This document shows, piece by piece, positions 54,354 to 62,433 of a stretch of 64,000 bases of DNA. Made by a program: the position numbers and the translations under genes. Source of the DNA: Robertkochia solimangrovi (GTDB lineage: Bacteria; Bacteroidota; Bacteroidia; Flavobacteriales; Flavobacteriaceae). Positions within the stretch are counted from its first letter, which is position 1. The number at the start of each line of letters is the position of its first letter. Below the pieces are notes generated by a model. That model saw nothing but the letters and a program-made list of their open reading frames with translations. It was not told where the DNA came from and searched no databases. The stretch is from positions 62,001 through 126,000 of the forward strand of contig NZ_QKWN01000012.1 in NCBI RefSeq assembly GCF_007279655.1, in the 5' to 3' direction.

Positions 54354-55715
54354 ATGAATTCCAGAAGAGACTTTATCAAACGAACTTCCATTGCGGGTGC
54401 CGGGTTGGCGTTTGCCCCGAATATTTCTTTCGGATTTAATCCTTTTAAAGGAGAAAAGCTAAAGCTTGCATTTATAGGGGTAGGCTTAAGAGGAACTAAC
54501 CACCTGAACAATGCGATCAGAAGAAACGATACGGAGATCACCGCTATTTGTGATATCGATTCGGATCGTGTTGATATTGCCTTGAAGCTGCTGGAGAAAG
54601 ATGGTCGTAAAAAGCCGCAGGTGTTTGGTAAGAATGAAATGGATTATCTGAATTTGCTGGCCTCAAAAGAGGTAGATGCAGTTATAATTTCTACTCCATG
54701 GTTATGGCATACCAAGATGGCTGTAGCTGCTATGGAAGCCGGAAAGTTTACGGGAGTGGAGGTGTCGGCTTCTCAGACCATTGAAGAATGCTGGGATCTT
54801 GTCAACACTCATGAACGTACAGGAACCCATATGATGTTGCTGGAGAACGTAAATTTTCGAAGAGATGTCATGGCGGTTCTCAATATGGTAAAGCAGGATG
54901 TTTTTGGTGAATTACTGCATTTTCGTTGTGGTTACCAGCATGACCTGCGTGGCGTTAAGTTCAATGATGGTAATTCAGCCTATGGTCCGGGAGTGGAATT
55001 CGGAGATAAAGGAATCTCTGAGTCAAAATGGAGAACGAAGCATTCGGTTTTCAGAAATGCAGACACCTATCCGACTCATGGAGTTGGTCCTATCGCTGCG
55101 ATGTGTGACATAAACCGTGGTAATCGTTTTGGAACCATAACTTCTCATGCCACCAAGGCGGTCGGACTTCATAAATACGTTGTTGACAAAGGAGGGGAAT
55201 CACATCCAAATACCAAGGTTAAGTTTAAACAGGGGGATATCATCACTTCTACGATTGAAACTGCAAACCAGGAGACCATCATCATTACTCATGATACGAA
55301 CTCTCCACGTCCTTATTCACTTGGTTTCAGAGTGCAGGGCGTTAACGGACTATGGGAAGTCGATGGCAACAGGATTTATGTGGAAGGTAAATCGGAGCCA
55401 CATCATTGGGATGATGCAACAGAATGGATTAAAAAATATGATCATCCGGTATGGAAAGAATATGAAGCAAAGGCTACCGGAGCCGGTCACGGTGGAATGG
55501 ATTATTTTGTTATGCAGTCTTTTGTTGAGGCGGCGATGGCGAATGTTGCTCCTCCGATCGATGCGTATGATGCCGCAGCATGGTCGGCGATCACTCCGTT
55601 ATCTGAAATTTCTATCGAAAATAATGGGGAACCTCAGGAATTCCCTGATTTCACAAGAGGTCAGTGGATCGCCAGAAAACCTTATGACTGGATGACCACT
55701 CATTACGGTAAATAA
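54354..55715 (+). CDS. GH109 alpha-N-acetylgalactosaminidase (NAD-dependent)
   Basis: A 453-residue exported enzyme with a Tat signal (SRRDFIKR and a hydrophobic stretch). It has the Gfo/Idh/MocA Rossmann fold (LAFIGVGLRGTNHLNNA), and the GH109 pattern known from Elizabethkingia NagA: ENVNFRRDVMAVLNMV, CGYQHDLRGV, YPTHGVGPIAAMCDINRGNR, HKYVVDKGGESHPN and AGHGGMDYF. GH109 enzymes release terminal alpha-GalNAc by an NAD-dependent oxidation-elimination route; at least some act on blood group A antigen, and other activities occur. Automated annotation would call it an oxidoreductase. A terminator follows the gene. Confidence 0.9.
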   Translation: MNSRRDFIKRTSIAGAGLAFAPNISFGFNPFKGEKLKLAFIGVGLRGTNHLNNAIRRNDTEITAICDIDSDRVDIALKLLEKDGRKKPQVFGKNEMDYLNLLASKEVDAVIISTPWLWHTKMAVAAMEAGKFTGVEVSASQTIEECWDLVNTHERTGTHMMLLENVNFRRDVMAVLNMVKQDVFGELLHFRCGYQHDLRGVKFNDGNSAYGPGVEFGDKGISESKWRTKHSVFRNADTYPTHGVGPIAAMCDINRGNRFGTITSHATKAVGLHKYVVDKGGESHPNTKVKFKQGDIITSTIETANQETIIITHDTNSPRPYSLGFRVQGVNGLWEVDGNRIYVEGKSEPHHWDDATEWIKKYDHPVWKEYEAKATGAGHGGMDYFVMQSFVEAAMANVAPPIDAYDAAAWSAITPLSEISIENNGEPQEFPDFTRGQWIARKPYDWMTTHYGK

Positions 55716-55773
55716 GAATTAGTTGGATTCAGCCATATTCATTTACACAATCAGATTAAGTTAGTTGGTGAAA

Positions 55774-55803
55774 ACACCCGAAGGTAATTTCGGGTGTTTT
55801 TTT
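55774..55803 (+). terminator. Terminator after the GH109 gene
   Basis: ACACCCGAA at 55774-55782 pairs with TTCGGGTGT at 55789-55797, with a T run to 55803. Confidence 0.9.
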
Positions 55804-55848
55804 ATGAATATAGGAAACCGGAAGGTATCGAACGTATAAAAAGAAAAA

Positions 55849-55864
55849 GCCAGGACCTCCTGGT
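55849..55864 (-). terminator. Short hairpin after the outer-membrane protein gene
   Basis: CCAGGA at 55850-55855 and TCCTGG at 55858-55863; A-rich sequence upstream on the plus strand gives T on the minus strand. The loop is tight, so the outer pairs form the working stem. Confidence 0.6.
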
Positions 55865-55886
55865 ATTTTCTTTAAGTATTCATCTA

Positions 55887-57128
55887 TTAATTGATCCAGC
55901 GTTTCTGGAACCAAAGGTCTGTTAGATTCAGATTGATATTGATCGTATTGTAGTTCTCCTGAATCAGGAGGTTACCCGATTCTCCCGACAATCCGTGCGT
56001 ATAATTGATATTGAGGATGGAACGACCACCGATTGGAATTCCGATACCAAAGGTTGCCGAAGTGTTCGAAATTGATTTATGATCGATCTCGAGATATCCA
56101 GTGTCATAATTAAATCCGGCAAGAAGGATAACACTTTCCAGATAATTTCGGGGTTGCGCATTGAAATATTTGAAACTGAAATTGTAGATAGACTGATCTT
56201 TGTAGGTTCCGATATCATCGGTTTGATCGGTGACACTCCAAAATCTTTTATTATAGTCGATATCTACGACAAATTTTTTCAGGAAACTGTAATTAAGTCC
56301 GAAGCCCATACGCCATGGTAAGGTAAAATCATCGATCTGTGTGCCTTCTTCCGACTCTACCTCTGAGGATACCCCATATTTACTTTTGGTGATGGTTCTG
56401 TCCATTCTACCGTTCATGGTAGTTTGGAGGTCTGTTAGTGCGCCAAAGGTTAGGTTCTTGGTGAGCTGATAAGTTGCGCCGAGTCTCAATCCTATTCCGC
56501 TATAATAATTTGTTTCATCGATATCGATACTGGCTTCCCAGGTTTCAATGGATTCTTCCTGCTTAATACTTCCGAAAAGATACTGCATGCCAAACCCAAG
56601 ATTTAATTTATCGGTTAGTTTATAACCATAGCTCAGATTCAGTTCATTGATTCCCCCGGATCCGGAAACACTCGTGATATATTCTTCGGTACTTCCTTCG
56701 ATATTATCCACTTGTCCGGTCAGAGAATAGCCTACTGTGGAAGAGGGTGTAAGCGAAAGACTTACACCGGAGCGCTGGCCGGTCTTAGTGGCAAAGGAAA
56801 GATTGGAGAAGTTGGAAACACTTACCGATTCCGAAGTGTCATTATTGGAGATCTTATTGAGCTCTGTTTTGAGGCCGATATCCATGATAAAGATCTTGTC
56901 TTGTAAGGATGAAAGGGTCGCAGGGTTAATACCATTGTAAAAATAAGCACTGTTCCAGGCCGTACCACTGAGGGAAGTACCCGTCGATAATCCTGAATTC
57001 GTATAATTTGCAGTTCCAAGTCCGAACAGCGAATAGGGTGATCCGGATAAATTGTTGGATTGTGCACTGATGCTTTGTGCGGAAATAATGGCTACTACCG
57101 CAAGCAGAAGCGTAAAATTTTTATTCAT
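55887..57128 (-). CDS. Outer-membrane beta-barrel protein
   Basis: A 413-residue exported protein with a signal peptide ending ISAQS. After SPYSLFGLGTANYT the NGINPATLSSL segment resembles the FadL/OmpP1-like NPA stretch; the rest is a set of amphipathic strands with acidic turns, ending in LTDLWFQKRWIN. Its ATG at 57128 lies inside the upstream DUF4270 gene (eight-base overlap), so the two are translationally coupled. The transported molecule is unknown. Confidence 0.75.
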   Translation of the reverse strand: MNKNFTLLLAVVAIISAQSISAQSNNLSGSPYSLFGLGTANYTNSGLSTGTSLSGTAWNSAYFYNGINPATLSSLQDKIFIMDIGLKTELNKISNNDTSESVSVSNFSNLSFATKTGQRSGVSLSLTPSSTVGYSLTGQVDNIEGSTEEYITSVSGSGGINELNLSYGYKLTDKLNLGFGMQYLFGSIKQEESIETWEASIDIDETNYYSGIGLRLGATYQLTKNLTFGALTDLQTTMNGRMDRTITKSKYGVSSEVESEEGTQIDDFTLPWRMGFGLNYSFLKKFVVDIDYNKRFWSVTDQTDDIGTYKDQSIYNFSFKYFNAQPRNYLESVILLAGFNYDTGYLEIDHKSISNTSATFGIGIPIGGRSILNINYTHGLSGESGNLLIQENYNTININLNLTDLWFQKRWIN

Positions 57129-58407
57129 CGTAAATTCCGTATTTAACAATTAATTTGGGACGATATTCACCCTGATCGTTAATGATCAGTTGGTCTACCG
57201 TTGAATTAAATGAGTTAGGGTGGATAGTGATCGCGTCTTCGGTGATATAGGTTTCGTTCAATTTATCTTCGATATAACCATCGATTGGGAGTGTATAATA
57301 ATATTGCTGAAATTCTTCGTCATAGAGCAGGGTGGCATAGACCGACCCAACGAAATCATCTGACAATTGAGATTCCACTTCATTGTGATTATTCAATAGT
57401 GATACCGTCAGGCTGTCCCGGAATACTTCGGTGTCATGAATCAATGGATAAATGGTAAGACTGGCATTTAGTACCACTCCTTTATTAGGGAGATCGAAAA
57501 GGTTTCTGAGAGTGGGGAAACTTATCGAGGTCATATAGCCTGTGCTACCTTGAACATAGCTCATGCTGTCGGTTTCTGAGGATCTAAGTGTGATATCCTG
57601 ATCAGTAAGTTTGTTGAAAAATGAATTATCTCGTGTTGCCGAAGTTTTGTTATAGGAACTCACATCATTATCCAGGATATACATATCGTAGGTGAGTGAT
57701 TCGTCCTGGATCTCTGATGGAATAGTGTAGTAAAACCGAAGATAGGTGTCACCTTGATCTTTTGAGTATCCAAGTACTGTTCCATCATCGTCGGTAGTTG
57801 GTTGAATGGTAAGACCTTTGAAAACTTCTCTCAAATCTGGCGTTTCATCAACGATACCGGATCGTATCGGGTCAAAGATGTTTTCACCTACTTCCCAGGG
57901 AATACGGATATAAAGAGAATCTGAGAAATTAGGTTGAGGATAGAATTCGATACTCGCGATACTGGTAGCATCATAGCCGAATACAGAAGTATTGTAAAGA
58001 CTGTTGTCATCTGATGTGAGCTCATCCTGAATCAGATGTATATTATAGTGATTGAGTTTCAGGGTGTCTTTATAGTAATAGGTGTCAAATCCAAGGATCA
58101 ACGCTACACTATCGAGAGTTGCCTGTTTAGGAATATCGAATGAAGAGGGTGAAAGCTCGAAATAGGCTTCCGATCGTACAGTTCCAAAATAGGGGTCCTG
58201 ATATTGTCCGGCAAGTAATCTGGTAGCGGAGGAGGTTGCCAGACTGTCCAGTTTAAATGTGGAGACCGCAACGCTGAAAGTATCGATATAAATGATTCTT
58301 GCGGATGAATCAGTAAAATCTTCCCCGGCTGTGAAGTCGTCGTAGGTATCAGGCGAACAGGCTGTTAACAGCACGATTCCGAAGAGGATGAATATTGCAT
58401 TTTTCAT
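57121..58407 (-). CDS. DUF4270 family lipoprotein
   Basis: A 428-residue lipoprotein (signal GIVLLTAC, ATG at 58407 chosen because it starts the signal directly; the frame to 58431 adds eight residues). The DUF4270 pattern is recognisable: FTAGEDFTDSSARI, then LLAGQYQDPYFG, DSVALILGF and a C-terminal IHPNSFNSTVDQLI stretch. The family is confined to Bacteroidota, located at the outer membrane, with no known role. Its neighbours (outer-membrane barrel, Kelch protein, DUF4907) are, as I recall, often found together with it. Confidence 0.9.
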   Translation of the reverse strand: MKNAIFILFGIVLLTACSPDTYDDFTAGEDFTDSSARIIYIDTFSVAVSTFKLDSLATSSATRLLAGQYQDPYFGTVRSEAYFELSPSSFDIPKQATLDSVALILGFDTYYYKDTLKLNHYNIHLIQDELTSDDNSLYNTSVFGYDATSIASIEFYPQPNFSDSLYIRIPWEVGENIFDPIRSGIVDETPDLREVFKGLTIQPTTDDDGTVLGYSKDQGDTYLRFYYTIPSEIQDESLTYDMYILDNDVSSYNKTSATRDNSFFNKLTDQDITLRSSETDSMSYVQGSTGYMTSISFPTLRNLFDLPNKGVVLNASLTIYPLIHDTEVFRDSLTVSLLNNHNEVESQLSDDFVGSVYATLLYDEEFQQYYYTLPIDGYIEDKLNETYITEDAITIHPNSFNSTVDQLIINDQGEYRPKLIVKYGIYDE

Positions 58408-58693
58408 AGTGACCATGTTAATGAGGCTCAAAGAACCCTATTTGCCTCCGGCTATTAAAAAAGAATATACATATAGGGGTGAACATCCAACGAAGCCCTT
58501 AAAATCATCGATAAATCAGCAGGATTCGATTGATATGTGCCAGAATCCGGTTTGTAGACGGAATTCCCGTATTGGTATATCTTATTTATTCAAAAGAGGA
58601 ATTTCTGATATGTTCGCTTCGTAAATCACAGTTTCGGTGAAATGGAATTCAGGTAAGATCTCACCGGACTTTAAAATTTAACCCCACAATAAA

Positions 58694-59701
58694 ATGAAGG
58701 AGCTTTTACATTTAAGATTAAAATTTATTGGGCCATTGTTTGCATTGGCCGCGGTCATTACCTCCTGTTCTTCAGACGATGATGATGACGATTCAGGAAA
58801 CTGGGTTGAAAAATCGGTTTTCGATGGTGTTCCCCGCAGTAATTCTGCTGCGTTTACCATTGGTAGTACCGGATATATGGGTACTGGTTATGATGGAGAT
58901 GATTATTTAAAAGATTTTTGGGCGTATCACATGGGCGGTGACTATTGGGAGCAATTGCCGGAATTTCCGGGAGAGGCACGAAGCGCAGCCGTTGGATTTG
59001 CGATCGATGGTGCTGGTTATATAGGACTTGGTTATAACGGAGATACCAATAAGGAGCTTGGAGATTGTTATCGTTTCGATACGTCAGCAAATGCCTGGAC
59101 TCAGGTGGCTGATTTCGGCGGAACGGCGAGAAGAGCTGCTGTTGCATTTTCTTCAGACTCCTATGGATACGTAGGTACCGGTTATGATGGTCAAAATGAC
59201 AAAAAGGATTTCTGGAAATATGATCCTGCAAATGACACCTGGGAAGAGTTGGTTGGATTCGGAGGAACCAAACGTAGAGATGCTACTTCCTTTAGAATAG
59301 CAAATAAGGTCTATATGGGATCCGGAGTTTCAAACGGATTGAATCAGGATGATTTTTGGGTTTTCGACCTTGATGCTGAATCCTGGACCGCATTGAACGA
59401 TCTCGATGAGGAGGATACTTATGAACTGGTAAGAAACAATGCAGTTGGATTTTCTCTGAACGGAAAAGGGTATTTGGCACTTGGTGTTTACAGTTCTTCC
59501 AGTACAAGTTCTGTATGGGAATATGATCCTTCAGATGATACCTGGGAAGAAAAAACTTCCTTCGAAGGAGTGTCAAGACAGGGATCAGTAGCTTTCTATA
59601 ATGATGAAATGGCATTTATAGCCCTTGGAAGAAGTGGAACACTGTATCTCGATGATACCTATCAGTTCTTTCCAAATGAAGAATATAACGAAGACGATTA
59701 A
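58694..59701 (+). CDS. Kelch-repeat lipoprotein
   Basis: A 335-residue lipoprotein with a signal ending AVITSC and a run of Asp. The mature part has Kelch-type repeats of about 50 residues, each with a GYxGxGYDG or similar turn and a WxYDPxxDTW strand (FWAYHMGGDYWEQL, CYRFDTSANAWTQV, FWKYDPANDTWEEL, FWVFDLDAESWTAL, VWEYDPSDDTWEEK). At least six blades are visible, in keeping with a propeller. It is a probable surface binding protein, divergent from the DUF4270 gene and followed by the DUF4907 gene after 15 bases. Confidence 0.9.
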   Translation: MKELLHLRLKFIGPLFALAAVITSCSSDDDDDDSGNWVEKSVFDGVPRSNSAAFTIGSTGYMGTGYDGDDYLKDFWAYHMGGDYWEQLPEFPGEARSAAVGFAIDGAGYIGLGYNGDTNKELGDCYRFDTSANAWTQVADFGGTARRAAVAFSSDSYGYVGTGYDGQNDKKDFWKYDPANDTWEELVGFGGTKRRDATSFRIANKVYMGSGVSNGLNQDDFWVFDLDAESWTALNDLDEEDTYELVRNNAVGFSLNGKGYLALGVYSSSSTSSVWEYDPSDDTWEEKTSFEGVSRQGSVAFYNDEMAFIALGRSGTLYLDDTYQFFPNEEYNEDD

Positions 59702-59716
59702 TCAGAATCGAGTATC

Positions 59717-60079
59717 ATGAAGAAGTTAAAAAGATCTTCCGGATTCGTAGGGCCCATCGCAGTTTTAATTGCGTCGATCGCAATTCTGTGGGCGTTGGGA
59801 ATTCTACTCACTAAAGAACCGGGATTCAACCTGAAACTTGATGAGGATCAAAGCGGTTGGTCGTATTCAGTGTTTTTCCATGAGAAACTTATGATCAAAC
59901 AACGATATGTTCCTGGGGTCTCAGGAACCTACAAATTTGAAAACAAGGAAGGTGCTGAGGCTATAGGAATGCTGGTTATTCACAGACTTCAGGAAAAGAC
60001 AAATCCCAGAATTACGGCTGCAGACCTAACCGGGATGCGTATTAAGATCAGGAGGGTTGCCTTGCTTGGGACGGACTAA
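59717..60079 (+). CDS. DUF4907 family membrane-anchored protein
   Basis: A 120-residue protein with one N-terminal membrane span (VGPIAVLIASIAILWALGIL) and a soluble domain with KLMIKQRYVPGVSGTYKF and AIGMLVIHRL, as in DUF4907, a small Bacteroidota family usually found beside Kelch genes. The function is unknown. It is in an apparent operon with the Kelch lipoprotein. Confidence 0.83.
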   Translation: MKKLKRSSGFVGPIAVLIASIAILWALGILLTKEPGFNLKLDEDQSGWSYSVFFHEKLMIKQRYVPGVSGTYKFENKEGAEAIGMLVIHRLQEKTNPRITAADLTGMRIKIRRVALLGTD

Positions 60080-60119
60080 AAGACCGTTCGGGGAATTTAT
60101 TGGATGATTAATTCGAAAA

Positions 60120-60854
60120 ATGAATGAAATGAAGATAAACTGTATTATTATCGATCCCGATCCGTTGGCGGTTCGGTATTTCAGGACCTATTGTAAATTA
60201 TTAGATCAAATTTCATTGCAGGGAACCTATTCGAATGCACTGGAAGCGATCGAAAAGATCAATTCGGGAAGGATAGATCTTATCATTGCAGCGATAGATA
60301 CACCGTTTATTAATGAAAGAGAATTTTCGGAGGCACTTGAATATAAGCCACTGTTCATATGTACGCTTCCCGAGCAAAAATTCATGTCCAAAGGAGTTGC
60401 CTGGCATCCGTTGGCCTATTTAAAGAAACCGGTGGAATTTCCGGAATTTGTAAAAGTAGTTTCTAAAGTTCTGGAAGTTTTTAATTCGGAGGGTACGGGT
60501 AGTAATCTGGTCTCTTCCGATGGAAAAGCCGTAAACTTCAATCAAATGCTTTATGTTCTTCAGGAAGAAAGCCAGATTCGAATCAATGTGAACGATATCG
60601 TTTATATACATGAATTTAAAGGTCAGCGTAGAATATATCTCGATTATGGCAAACCGGTGCTTACCTCCATGAGTTTCGATGAAATTGAAAATAATCTGAA
60701 TGATTCTAAATTTATACGCGTTCATGATTCATTTATGATCAATACCTGTAAGGTTAAAAAATTCAGGGATACCAGAGTTGTGGTCAATGGCACCTGGATA
60801 CCCCTGGGTACTACTTATCGCGATATGTTTCTGTCGCGTGTAGGTGTTTTTTAG
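60120..60854 (+). CDS. LytTR regulator with an atypical receiver domain
   Basis: A 244-residue regulator. Residues 5-120 form a receiver fold (IIIDPDPLAVRYF at the start, and the Lys of YLKKPVEF), but the phosphorylated Asp is replaced: the strand that normally reads DxxxxD is DLIIAA, with Ala58 at the acceptor place. Residues 135-244 are a LytTR DNA-binding domain (IRINVNDIVYIHEFKGQRR and FIRVHDSFMINTCKVKKF). It is therefore unlikely to be controlled by ordinary phosphorylation. It sits 40 bases after the DUF4907 gene. ATG 60129 is an alternative start. Confidence 0.87.
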   Translation: MNEMKINCIIIDPDPLAVRYFRTYCKLLDQISLQGTYSNALEAIEKINSGRIDLIIAAIDTPFINEREFSEALEYKPLFICTLPEQKFMSKGVAWHPLAYLKKPVEFPEFVKVVSKVLEVFNSEGTGSNLVSSDGKAVNFNQMLYVLQEESQIRINVNDIVYIHEFKGQRRIYLDYGKPVLTSMSFDEIENNLNDSKFIRVHDSFMINTCKVKKFRDTRVVVNGTWIPLGTTYRDMFLSRVGVF

Positions 60855-60914
60855 AGTGTTAGTGAATTATTAAAGGAGTATTATGTTCAAACAAAGTTTT
60901 CATAAAGGTGTGGT

Positions 60915-61070
60915 TTAAAACCTGAAACAATCCCCAACCTTGACCGGATATACCTGACCAATATATTCGGCTTTAAGCACCCTAATGGAACTTCCTCCTT
61001 CACCTGAGCCACGCTGGTTACAAATCTTGCAGGCTGAGGTTGAAGGAGTTTTTTTATGATATGATTTCAT
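60915..61070 (-). CDS. 51-residue small protein with a CxxC motif
   Basis: A short reading frame on the minus strand in the 434-base gap after the LytTR gene. The product begins MKSYHKKTPSTSACKICNQR and continues through GSGEGGSS and KAEYIGQVYPV to VGDCFRF. Cys14 and Cys17 form a CxxC pair and a third Cys lies near the end; the N-terminus is basic. Codon choice and composition look protein-like, and the preceding ATG lies in a plausible position, but there is no strong ribosome-binding site and no family could be named. It could bind zinc. Confidence 0.5.
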   Translation of the reverse strand: MKSYHKKTPSTSACKICNQRGSGEGGSSIRVLKAEYIGQVYPVKVGDCFRF

Positions 61071-61117
61071 ATGTTTTAGTTAAGATCTTCTGGTCTGTTT
61101 GCGCAATGGATATCGAC

Positions 61118-61142
61118 GATCCTGCTTACCGCAGGCAGGATC
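61118..61142. repeat. Perfect inverted repeat
   Basis: GATCCTGC at 61118-61125 is matched by GCAGGATC at 61135-61142 around nine bases that include a second, overlapping pair (CCTGC/GCAGG). It resembles short palindromic repeat units scattered in flavobacterial genomes, a general impression only. Confidence 0.6.
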
Positions 61143-61288
61143 TATTGGCATTTGAATCTGATCCTATTTAAGGTGATTTTAGAAGTGAGTTAAATTATAT
61201 GAGGACTTCTCTAAACAGCAATGAACTTCAGGTAGAAGGCAGCGAGAGGAAATAGATTAACTTAAAAAAAGAGAAGTAGTGACAGGGC

Positions 61289-62062
61289 TTAAAGGGTTCT
61301 CAATATTCGGGTTGGATTTTCGGTATGTCTGGGATCCTGTTTGAGCAAAAAGCACATACAGTTGTAGAATTCGGGAGCATCAGCATGAAAATCGAGAGGC
61401 CTTTCAAAGAAGGTTTCCAGTGCAACCGCAAACATTTCCATAAGGTTGGTACCACCATATTTTCTGAATACTGTGGTTTGTCCTTGTCGAATCCGGGCGA
61501 TCTGTTTAATGCCAAGGCGTTCCCATTGCTTTAACTGGCCGGGATGAAGTATACGCTGAAAATAATTTTTCTTTGAATTTTCAAGGATAAGACAATGTGC
61601 AAATTCATGCAGAGCCAGATTGATTCCGTCACTACTTGATTTGAATCCACTTTCAATAGCCGGCCAGCTGAGGTTGACCGAACGGGTTAATGGATTTACA
61701 TCTCCTTTTAAATAGATATTGCTGTTTTTGTAGGTGTAGTTTTTGGAGAACAGTACGATCCTGTTAAAGTATTCCAGTACATCGTGGTTCAAACCAAAAG
61801 TGATCTGTACAAAAGCACTTCCCAATAAAAGCTGCATTTCCCGCGTAACCGCAAAACCTTTTTCTGATTCGATTTGTGCAGACCCTAAAAAGCGTAAAGT
61901 TCTTATTACAAATTCCTTCTTTTCCCTTTCGCCCAGTCCTTTAAAATAGGAGTTCCACTGCATAAGAACATCATGACATTCCGCTTTGGATGTCTTGCTC
62001 AAAAAAAGATCGTATAATCGATACTTCAGATCAATAAATGTATATCTAACAGTGCTTATCAT
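61289..62062 (-). CDS. MtfA-like M90 zinc peptidase
   Basis: A 257-residue cytoplasmic protein with the zinc peptidase motif LHEFAHCL (His152, Glu153, His156) and the third ligand region NLMEMFAVALETFFERP near residue 207. This is the pattern of MtfA/DgsA (family M90), known in E. coli as an aminopeptidase that interacts with the glucose regulator Mlc. No Mlc-type gene is next to it. It stands alone, with a repeat island upstream. Confidence 0.88.
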   Translation of the reverse strand: MISTVRYTFIDLKYRLYDLFLSKTSKAECHDVLMQWNSYFKGLGEREKKEFVIRTLRFLGSAQIESEKGFAVTREMQLLLGSAFVQITFGLNHDVLEYFNRIVLFSKNYTYKNSNIYLKGDVNPLTRSVNLSWPAIESGFKSSSDGINLALHEFAHCLILENSKKNYFQRILHPGQLKQWERLGIKQIARIRQGQTTVFRKYGGTNLMEMFAVALETFFERPLDFHADAPEFYNCMCFLLKQDPRHTENPTRILRTL

Positions 62063-62172
62063 AGGTTGATCAGGGTTGTTGAATGTTGGCGGAACTCCGG
62101 GAACATTCCTCTAAAGATAGCACAAATTAATTATGTCGTTTATATTTTTAAATATTCCCGGAAAGGAGGCGA

Positions 62173-62305
62173 CGAATTAACCCATAGCGAGCGTCAATGA
62201 ACGAAGCTAAAGTGAGCGTCAGCGAACAAATCCAAGTGAGTGTCAGCGAACTAAATTCAGTGATGCGAAAGCGAACAAAGCGTCACCGAATTAACCCATA
62301 GCGAG
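62173..62305 (+). repeat. 24-bp tandem repeat block flanked by a 19-bp perfect repeat
   Basis: Units start at 62186, 62211, 62235 and 62259 (25, 24 and 24 bases apart): AGCGAGCGTCAATGAAC, AGTGAGCGTCAGCGAAC, AGTGAGTGTCAGCGAAC and AGTGATGCGAAAGCGAAC. The 19-mer CGAATTAACCCATAGCGAG occurs perfectly at 62173-62191 and 62287-62305, bracketing the block. Confidence 0.8.
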
Positions 62306-62336
62306 GCGATAGCGAGCATTAAGGTCACTCAAGGGA

Positions 62337-62427
62337 GTTTTGCGTCAGCAAAACAATCCGCGACACTAGAGAACAGATTGCGGGAGCAATCAGGATCGAC
62401 ACTAAGCACCGTCAGGTGCCGACACTT
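62337..62427 (+). repeat. Array of three hairpins with four-base loops, each followed by CGACACT
   Basis: Stems are GTTTTGC/GCAAAAC (62337-62354, loop GTCA), GATTGC/GCAATC (62376-62391, loop GGGA) and GCACC/GGTGC (62406-62419, loop GTCA). CGACACT follows at 62361, 62397 and 62420. Confidence 0.85.
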
Positions 62428-62433
62428 CTAACG

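Larger units (their letters stand above)
62063..62433. other. Repeat-rich 371-base intergenic island
   Basis: No gene is present. From 62173 to 62427 the sequence is made of a tandem repeat block followed by three hairpins, described in the next two entries. The GC content by eye is higher than the AT-rich flanks. Confidence 0.7.

Noticed and set aside
54354-55715. Reading the GH109 gene as a simple Gfo/Idh/MocA dehydrogenase
   Set aside because: Several GH109-specific blocks and the location in a GalNAc gene cluster favour glycosidase.
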